A stretch of DNA of 64,000 bases, from the NCBI GenBank assembly GCA_963930775.1, contig OZ005693.1:10414006-10478005 (forward strand), written 5' to 3'. Made by a program: the position numbers and the translations under genes. The DNA is from Cliona cf. orientalis. Taxonomy: Eukaryota; Porifera; Demospongiae; Clionaida; Clionaidae. Below are positions 56,526 through 64,000 of this stretch, one piece after another. A model generated the notes under the pieces. That model was not told where the DNA came from. It made no database searches and was given only the letters and a program-made list of their open reading frames with translations. How positions within the stretch are numbered: position 1 is the first letter of the stretch; each line of letters begins with the position of its first letter.

Positions 56526-57419
56526 TTTCTCCTCTGCTTCCAGTCTACTGGTTCGCCTTGTTAAGTTGGTATGGATCACCGAGCCAACAAAATCTGTTAG
56601 TTACGTGCGCATAGCCGTATGCACCTAACCTTACGGTGTGACGACCTCTACCAAAAATTGTGCATGTGCAACTGCATGCTCACTTCGCAGGGCCGCCGGA
56701 ACCGGTCAGGCTGGTCCGGTCAGGCCAAAACCGGACCACTTGTTTCAACGCTTGGTTGGGTAATGGTCGTTTATTTTATTTATCGCATGGTAAAGATCGT
56801 CAGGTAATAAATCGCGCATGCTTGATAGTGCAATCAGCATACCAACTCGTCTTCAAATGAGCTTCCTAAGGTATTTGTATATTTTGGTCCTAGTTCAACA
56901 GTCTTTAAAACTTAATGTAAGTGGAGAGATTGTTTAGATCATGAGGCTGCCTTCTGCTATCAAAAATTCTCTGTTGAACTCTTAATTGGGATTTGGGCCA
57001 TAATATAAATATTGGCCAGTGAAAGTGGTCTCAAAAGCCATCAGAAGCAATCTCTGAGGTTGTAAATTACAAAATTTTCCTGGGGGAGCATGCCCCCAGA
57101 CCCCCCTAGTTTTGCGTGCTTACGCACGCATTTGCTCTTAAAGTTGGCCTGACCACATGTAAATTGCTTCCTCCAGGCCTGCTTCGTGATTATGGTAGCA
57201 AAAGTCTGCCCAATAATATGATGTATCAGTGTCTGTAAGTCTGGCGTGATTGCAATTACAAATGTAGTCAACGAGCTCAGTGATCTAAGCCTGTAAATAG
57301 TATTCTTGAATGGTAAAGATCACCGAGCCAGAATGTACACTGATTGTACCAAATAAGCGGTAGCACGTAATAATTACGCATGCGCACATAGTTACTGCCC
57401 TTCGCTACAAAAGATTAAC
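56526..57419. promoter_or_regulatory. head-to-head region between C2 and C3
   Basis: This 894-bp gap is the centre of the inverted duplication. Both flanks contain ATCACCGAGCCA (56569-56580 and about 57320), but in the same orientation. GGGGGAGCATGCCCCCAGAC (about 57083) is a dispersed repeat also found, in variant form, at 18446. A CCGG-rich block (AACCGGTCAGG, GGTCCGGTCAGG) lies at about 56699-56740. Confidence 0.45.
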
Positions 57420-60022
57420 ATGATGTCGAGGTTCTCTGTCACTTTTCTAGCTGTTTATTCCCTGTGGCTCCTTCACAGTGCCTGCCACGCCAGATTTTCA
57501 GACACTGGTGTGCCGTGCTACCTCCGACCCAGCGGGGACAGGTGCCACTATCGCGCAAAGCCCGATTCCCCTACGTGCACTAGCGCGGATGATCGTCGGA
57601 GGCTAGCCGAGGGAGCGCGTCAGCTCAACAGGAGCATTGCTGTATTGGAACAAAAGCTTATAAGATTGGGAGTCAGTAAGCATTGAAAAGATTATGCATT
57701 CTTGTGCTGGTGCTCAGGGTGATTTTTGCTCTCCTGTAATAGTTCCCCCAGACAATGCTTGTTCCAAGTTACCTGAGGTCAAGAATGGGGCAGTTGTCTA
57801 TTCCGACTTAAACCTTGGAGCTGGATGTGTTGGCCGCTATGTCTGTAGTGAAGGCTACACTCTCCAAAGCATTCGCGGACAGAAGGAGTTTGTCTGTGAC
57901 GAATACGGCGCATGGAATGGGGACACCACCACTGCACCTGTGGAGTGTTTATGTGAGTGTAGCATGTTAATCGTCCAATAATTAGCTAATAATGCATTCA
58001 AAAAATACAGTTAGTAGCTGGTAATAATAATTGTGACCTGCTATGAGAAAAGGGACCACTCAGGATATTTTATAAAAATTGAGTTTTTGGTATGGATTGA
58101 TAGCTCTATGTGTGCTGAATCCAATGGTGTAAGTTTCATGAAAAAATAGTGATCATAAGTGGAGTTATGACCATTTTTATGCACTCGGGTAGGTATATTA
58201 GTTTTTTGGAAAATGCGCATTTTTAATTGAAATTTACATTAATTTGTATGCGCCCAAGTAAATAATAATGCCCATAACTATAGTTTACATGTTGCAACTC
58301 TATGAACATGGCATATCACTATGAAGCCAAAAATTTACATTTTCCAATCGACCAAAAAACAGAAAAGTGAAAAATAATAATCTTCCACACATTTTAGCAA
58401 TTATTAGAAAATGAAAAAATATCCCAAGTGGTCCCTTTTCTCATAGCGGGTCACAATTGTCCCCTATTATATTATTATGATATATAGTAGCAGCCCTTTA
58501 TGAGTTTTGTGTGAACACGTGAATCATGCATTGTGAAGCTTTTCCCTACAAAAAGCAATGGAGGGGCACAAATTGCATAATAATATAGTTATTCCCCAAA
58601 TACTATCACCCAGTAACCGTTGACCAGTGTGATCAACCAACAAACATCACTAATGGTAGCATCTCTTATGAAGATGACGACCCCAACAACATCTTTGTCG
58701 GCAACAGGATCGAGTACCATTGTGCTAACGGAACGGAGCTGCAGGGTTCAAAGTACAGGTTCTGTCAGAGGAACGGCAACTGGAGTGACTCAGAACCAGA
58801 GTGCAAAGGTCAGCTGTGTCCATTAAAATTAATTTTGATGTGGTTATTTTAGAGTGTGCAGTCGTATACATGACATTAGAATCTGATGGCTCCTTACACA
58901 ATTATAATTAGCTAGTGCCATGCAGATAAGGTGTTCAAAATTGCCTAATCAGCAGTCGAGTTATTATTGCTGAAGCGATAATTATTTTAATTCCATACAG
59001 AAATTGTGCAAGTGGTCACAGAGCAAGAAACATCCTCTGCCCCAGGTATGGAGCAATATAATTTTATTTCAAGGGACCATTCTTGATCAACATAATAACA
59101 TTGATTGAAGATACACGATTAATAAATACAGTGACAACACCAGCTGCAGCTGCTAGCGCTGAAGAGCAGTCAAGTGACGATCGTCGTCATCTGCACCTAG
59201 TGATCATGCTTGGTTGGATTTCCGCTATATTACTGTTCATTATTGTCTTGATAGTCATTGTTGTGACAGTCAAAAAGATTCAACGATTAGTCAAGAAAAA
59301 GAAAGAAGGTATATACACATTAAGTTATTCTACTGCATGTTGTCAAGCAGTTTACTTCCTTTTGTGAAGTAGATAGTGCTCCATTCATGTATTGTCGATT
59401 TACTTTCACTGCCATGCCCCTTTCCAACACAATCACAGTCTGAACTATTCTCAGTTCTTGATAATAATTATTATAGTTTAGCCGTTTGAATAGGATAGTA
59501 CCGGTAACATGCCACAGGAAGGAAGTCATGTTCCTAGTCAATAAAAATAATGAAAACATGAGCTGCATGCTCTTGTTGGCTACTAGACATGTAGTTTCAA
59601 TATCACCCATAGTACATGTGTCTGAAAGGAAGAATAATATTATTGATGTTCGTCCATGACAAAATTTCACTGTGTGTCAGTGGCTCACTTTCACAGTGAC
59701 CTTTGCCTCAAACAATGATAATATATACCAGTCCTGTAGACTAGGAACTTGTCATTATTATTATTATATTATAAAGGGGCTCCCCACTATAGCCTCATGC
59801 TTTATGACAAACTAGGGTTGATTCCTACGTCATAATAATATTAATGCAGGTCATGTGAGATTTCTTCGCTCCGGTCTTGTCATCGTCGATCAGGAAGATG
59901 AAGATGAGACAAATGAGAATAACAATAGGGGTAGAAATAATCGAATAGAGTATGAGAACTACGGAAGTGATGATGAATCTGAAGTACCCACTGAATCCTC
60001 AGCAAGAATGATCAAGAAATAA
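57420..60022 (+). CDS. C3: type I receptor with two sushi domains (351 aa)
   Basis: Model: join(57420..57675, 57743..57952, 58614..58808, 59001..59045, 59132..59308, 59850..60022), phase 1 throughout; intron 1 is only 67 bp. Signal peptide MMSRFSVTFLAVYSLWLL; Cys-rich piece DTGVPCYLRPSGDRCHY; coiled coil (RQLNRSIAVLEQKLIRLG); sushi 1 (NACSKLPEV...PVECL); sushi 2 (DQCDQPTN...EPECKG). Stalk (VQVVTEQETSSAP plus an Ala/Ser-rich stretch), membrane helix WISAILLFIIVLIVIVVTV, basic KKKKE, then an acidic tail (IVDQEDEDETNENN) with IEYENYGSDDE. The ectodomain is nearly identical to C2. Ligand unknown. Confidence 0.83.
58030..58457. mobile_element. 428-bp TIR element in C3 intron 2
   Basis: AATTGTGACCTGCTATGAG at the left is matched inverted by CTCATAGCGGGTCACAATT at the right. 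The repeat continues inward through AAAAGGGACCACT and ATATTTT, about 40 bp in all. The ends resemble E2 (GTGACC...TGAGAAAAGG.ACCA). No open frame. C2 lacks it in the equivalent intron. Confidence 0.8.
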
Positions 60023-60263
60023 TCCAGCTGAATATTTTCCATGAAAGGAATATTATCAACTGTAAACACACATTGTCAACTAATCTTTCAATAATAATGC
60101 AATAGTGGGTAGCTACAATAAACATAAACAAAAAATTATTCATTACTGATAGTACTAGTTATTATGATATGAAATACTAGCTACTTATTCTGGCTGTTCT
60201 ATTAACTGTAACTTTTACTACAGTGTTATTCTATTATCCTGTCAGAGTGAACTTCATTAATGT

Positions 60264-63200
60264 TCAATTTTGTTCTTTTGGAAACTGCGGCATGACTTGA
60301 GTATAGTAGCCGATGACCTGTGCTCCAGGGATTTCTATTATCATGCCATTAGCTGTACGATCAGCAGTCATGCTATTCCTCGAAAAACGGAAGCCAAGAT
60401 TTCCACTACCACCAACCACCAATGGCACTCCCTCAAGAATGAGCGAAGCACCAACATCTATTGAATAGCCAAACATGGCCTGCATTGCTCTACTGACACT
60501 ATTGGAGTCAAGACCAGAAAACTGCAATTTTACATCACGAGCCAAAAGAAAACTTGTCACATATTCTGGCATCACATAGATATTGTCAGCCTTGCCATTG
60601 ATGATATCAGCAAGTTCTTGTTCGGTAGAGGATGGCGGAGAAACGTAAGCTATTTTCTTTGTCTCATAGTCATATTGGATCTGCAAGAAAATCAATGATA
60701 TTAATTGATGATAATCTCTCTCTCTTGGAACTTACAAAGTTGAGTATTGGATTATCAAACAGACTAGGCTTGAACCACGGACGTTTGATGAACACTCGTA
60801 GTAATTTTCCTGATGCTTGGAGCTTTGCGTTGCTGAATGCTTTCCGCAGTTCTGCAAATTCAAAACTTGTCTTTAAGGAGTCACTAAAACTCCCAACTGC
60901 GGGAACCTCCACACTTCTCCCAAAACTTAGACTAATTCCAAACCTAGTTTCAGTGGAACTTGTGTGTGTAGTCTCAGAATTGTAGGAGAACTTCATCCAC
61001 TGATCAAGGCCCTCTTCTCTCCTCCCATTCAGTTCTCCAATCGATTCAGTAATCTCACCCAAATACACCTGATCACCTTCCAGGTTATCTAGTTGTGTGT
61101 TAAGTTCAGATATTTCTCTCTCGAGTGCTGTCATTCTTGCTTGCACATAATTTCGATACTGTTGATTGGACTTGAGGAGAAAAGCAGCAGTGAGGTAGTT
61201 GGCAGTTGCTCCTGCATTCTTCAATGTCGTATCTTCTACTCGATCTGCTGACTCTTCAAACTGGGCACATGGATCTTCTTCAGAATCTTCACCCTCCCCA
61301 CTCTCTCCTTGATTGGCCTGTTTCTGCATGCAACGGTTACGAGCATTCATAGCTGCTTCTGTGGCCTCATCTCTCTCATCGGAAGTGGCATTAACTCTTT
61401 GTTCGAGTGCGTTGGTTGTCTGCTGGGCTGCTTGCTGATTTTTGGATTCAGACGCGACCCTGATAGCAGTCCGGAGTGTGTCCAATTCACTCTGAAGCAC
61501 ACTTCGTCGAGCAATCAGCATATCACGTGTTGGAGGCCTACCACTGCAGTGAAATGAATAAGTATACATGGAGTGGGTGGGATATGATATTATTATGGCA
61601 CTGGAATTAATCCTTAATTTGAACCCTCCTAGTATGTGTATACCCTTTAAGTCTCAAATTGAGAGAATACCACTGTACAAACTATAAATTATAATCAGTT
61701 CGGTTCCCCAATTCCTAAGTGTGTATACCACTTAAGTAATTAGTTTGGTGGAGTGTTATATATACCCACTGCGTACCTGTCTTTGCCAGCAGTTGAAAAC
61801 TGACCCAGTATAATAATTATACGGTTGCATCAGATATAGCAGTACTATTATTATAGTAGAGTCAATTAATAATTATATGAAATTTTCCAAACTTTATGAC
61901 TCTACAATACAGTAGCTATAACTTTTGTGAACTTTTAATATCTTATAGCTTGTCTTCTACATTTAAATGTCTTTCCTTTTCTGTTTGTTTTCGTTTCGAA
62001 TACATTACCCCTTTCCTCTCTGTTGTGTCAACAAGGTATAATACCTATACAAAACTGTTTTTCGCTCAAGTCTGATACAAGTTGTGTACCAGATTTGAAT
62101 GAAAAAACAGTGTCACAGTTTGTAATTGTTTATGTACCTGAGTTTAGATCATTATTTAAATAGCACTATTATTATGTGTATACTATAGGCTCGAATATAA
62201 AATAGTTTATAGAAATAGAGAAGTAAGAATCCATGTTGATCACTGAACACTGGTTGCAATGCTTCTTTTATCGTTATCTCCCGACCCAGATAATCATATA
62301 AAATTAATGTCCAAAAGGTGACTTTTCTATGCTGAGCTCTAATACTAATAAGCATCATTAATAATAATAATTTCTACTTTAGTTTGAATCATTGGTAACT
62401 TTTTCAGCAGCATATATAGAATGCAAAATTAATGTTCTCATTATGTCCAAATTTATACACAGATTGAATCATCCCTTAGAATGGAGCACCCATAATATTA
62501 TAATAACAAACTACAGGTACAGCCGTGATTCAACTCACTTTTCTAAAAGATATTCATACCAGTTACTTGGTTCAAAGCTGACTGGGTAGATGGTGCGTGT
62601 GCGATCCAGTGATGTAACACCTGAAGCTCTCAACGATACTCTAGCTTCTTCGAGCGCGGCGCCAGCTGATGTCATGTCCATGAATGTCTTATAAAGCTCG
62701 ACAAGCTCCTTTTGTCCAAACACGAGCCATTTAGAGTATGCATTCTCAACTTTGTCATTGAGGGGTGAAAAGTTACGCTGAAACCAAAGCTCATATTCCA
62801 GTGAGGTCTTACTTAATCTTGCATCATTTAGCTCCTTTTCCAGCTTCAATTTTTGATCAGCATACTCCTCTTGGTAGATACTGTACAGTTTCATCCTGGT
62901 TATATTCTCAGATAAATTCACTGGGTTCTGGATTGATTCAGTGAGAAAATTCTTTGCTTCATTGTACCTTGCTTCAGCATCTTTGTAGAGTGTTTTAAAG
63001 TCTTTTATCTTAATCTGGAACAAGATATTTCTATAAATTTGAGCCAGGCTCTTTCCAGTGTCACCAGAATTGAGATCTCCACCAACCACCACATCAGCAA
63101 TGTCAAACCATTTCTCCATTACTGATGGAGGAACCAGTACATGAGGAGCTGACGTGTTCTTGGCCTTCATACTAGCCGTGTATAAATCTCCAGGGTAGTA

Positions 63201-63437
63201 GTCATCATGGTTAAGTGCCTTGCCAGGTACTAGGAGTATAAATCTGTTGTGCACTGTGCTGCTCCTTGAGTATGGGGACTTTGGAAAGGCAATGCTTCTC
63301 AAGGTCAGATAGAGGTCGCCTAATATCCTGCCAGATCTTTGTGCTGCTGCTTTTCTCTCCTCGTCATTCTTGTCTGCTTCTACCATGAAGCTAAAAGTAG
63401 CCAGCATAGAAACTAGAATCAAAATTACCAACTTCAT
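60264..63437 (-). CDS. B6: secreted protein of unknown family (707 aa)
   Basis: Model: complement(join(60264..60680, 60736..61543, 62539..63437)). Three-exon structure as in B5. Signal peptide MKLVILILVSMLATFSFMVEA; RFILLVPGKALNHDDYYPG; VMEKWFDIADVVVGGDLNSG; TRTIYPVSFEPSNWYEYLL. Exon 2 is a coiled coil with an acidic GESGEGEDSEEDPC loop where B5 has a basic KKGKKDPC loop, and ends RPWFKPSLFDNPILNF. Exon 3 has MPEYVTSFLLARDVKLQF and ANGMIIEIPGAQVIGYYT. Exon 1 is much closer to B5 than exons 2 and 3 are. Divergent from C4, convergent with C3. Confidence 0.83.
61544..62538 (-). other. intron 1 of B6
   Basis: About 1 kb of AT-rich sequence, against 154 bp in B5. No recognised repeat or exon. Confidence 0.55.
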
Positions 63438-63913
63438 CTTTGAATTGCAGCCTGCCGGTGTTAATTAATGAAATGATTCAACCCGTACCTAGCTATTGGT
63501 ACCTTGCATGCGTGACTACTATATTCATGGGAATTAATAATAATATTATTATTATGCATGAAAAACAACTTCCTGTACCCATAAGTTATACTCATGTGTT
63601 TAATCATTGGTTATGACTTCTACATAATAATATTATTATGTCATTTAAGACTGGCTATTTATAGGTGCATGGTTGTATCATTCCCTATGTACTATTTTTG
63701 GCCACTATAGTGCTCAATCCATGCCTCATATCACCTGAGCTCTCTGGTCACACCAGTACGACATGCATTGAAACCGAAATGCATACATAATATATATGCT
63801 CTGCTTCCTACAATAAAGCATGTTAGCTACGTCGTTCACGTGTATAATTTATTGAAGGTGACACCATACCATAGCTAACAATTGTCGTCATCTTGTCAAT
63901 TTTATCTCCTGCC
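63438..63913. promoter_or_regulatory. head-to-head region between B6 and C4
   Basis: This 476-bp gap between divergent start codons is the mirror counterpart of the 140-bp C1/B5 gap. It is AT-rich, not CpG-rich, so the two regions are no longer alike in composition. Confidence 0.45.
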
Positions 63914-64000
63914 ATGGCTGCACATGCTATGAGTACAGTAACTTATCTCTCTATCGTGTGCCTCTTGGTGGCCAGTAGCACAAGAGCTGCCTATGAATCT
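63914..64000 (+). CDS. C4: start of a further sushi-receptor gene (partial)
   Basis: The first 29 codons read MAAHAMSTVTYLSIVCLLVA and end ARAAYES-like (TRAAYES), the same as the signal-peptide end of C1 (ARAAYES). The gene runs off the window. Its position opposite B6 mirrors C1 opposite B5, which is the main support for the call. Confidence 0.65.
   Translation, partial: MAAHAMSTVTYLSIVCLLVASSTRAAYES

Noticed and set aside
59320-59670. Minus-strand frame of 116 codons in the last C3 intron
   Set aside because: No recognisable domain, no homologous frame in C2, and ordinary AT-rich composition.

Overview
The window is nuclear DNA of an invertebrate animal. It has low GC content, short GT-AG introns, type I receptors with sushi (CCP) domains, a CR1/L2-like LINE fragment, and dense short non-autonomous transposons around tandemly duplicated gene families. 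A demosponge is my best guess. That guess rests on general impression, because no diagnostic marker gene is present. All multi-exon models were joined by hand from reading frame, splice sites and comparison of paralogues inside the window.

The left half (1-35.3 kb) is a tandem array of family A: intronless genes for proteins of about 575 residues with a signal peptide, a Cys-rich ectodomain of about 120 residues and about 8-9 membrane segments. A1 (2823), A2 (10584), A3 (13377) and A5 (29002) are intact. A6 (33597) has one 8-bp frameshifting insertion, A4 (about 24841-26296) is a pseudogene with an internal micro-inversion, and A' (16967) is only a promoter plus start codon. A decayed fragment of the same family (D1-D6) lies upstream of A1, A2, A3, A', A5 and A6. 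The spacers are full of a roughly 540-bp element, E1, with hairpin ends and no target duplication (Helitron-like), a TIR element E2, a 1.6-kb fold-back element E3 and a dead LINE copy.

Family B encodes secreted proteins of about 690-850 residues that I do not recognise. B1 (19753) and B2 (35802) are close duplicates. B4(-) and B3(+) form a head-to-head pair at 40.4-45.9 kb. B5(+) and B6(-) lie further right. B1-B3 have four coding exons; B4-B6 have three.

Family C encodes type I membrane receptors: signal peptide, short Cys-rich segment, coiled coil, two sushi domains, one membrane helix and a variable tail. The right end is a diverged inverted duplication with the order C1(-) B5(+) C2(-) | C3(+) B6(-) C4(+), centred near 57.0 kb. 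C2 and C3 have nearly identical ectodomains but different stalks, membrane helices and tails, as in paired receptors. B and C genes repeatedly share short head-to-head intergenic regions. A ligand-receptor or recognition module of B and C proteins is a reasonable hypothesis, but the sequence alone does not prove it.
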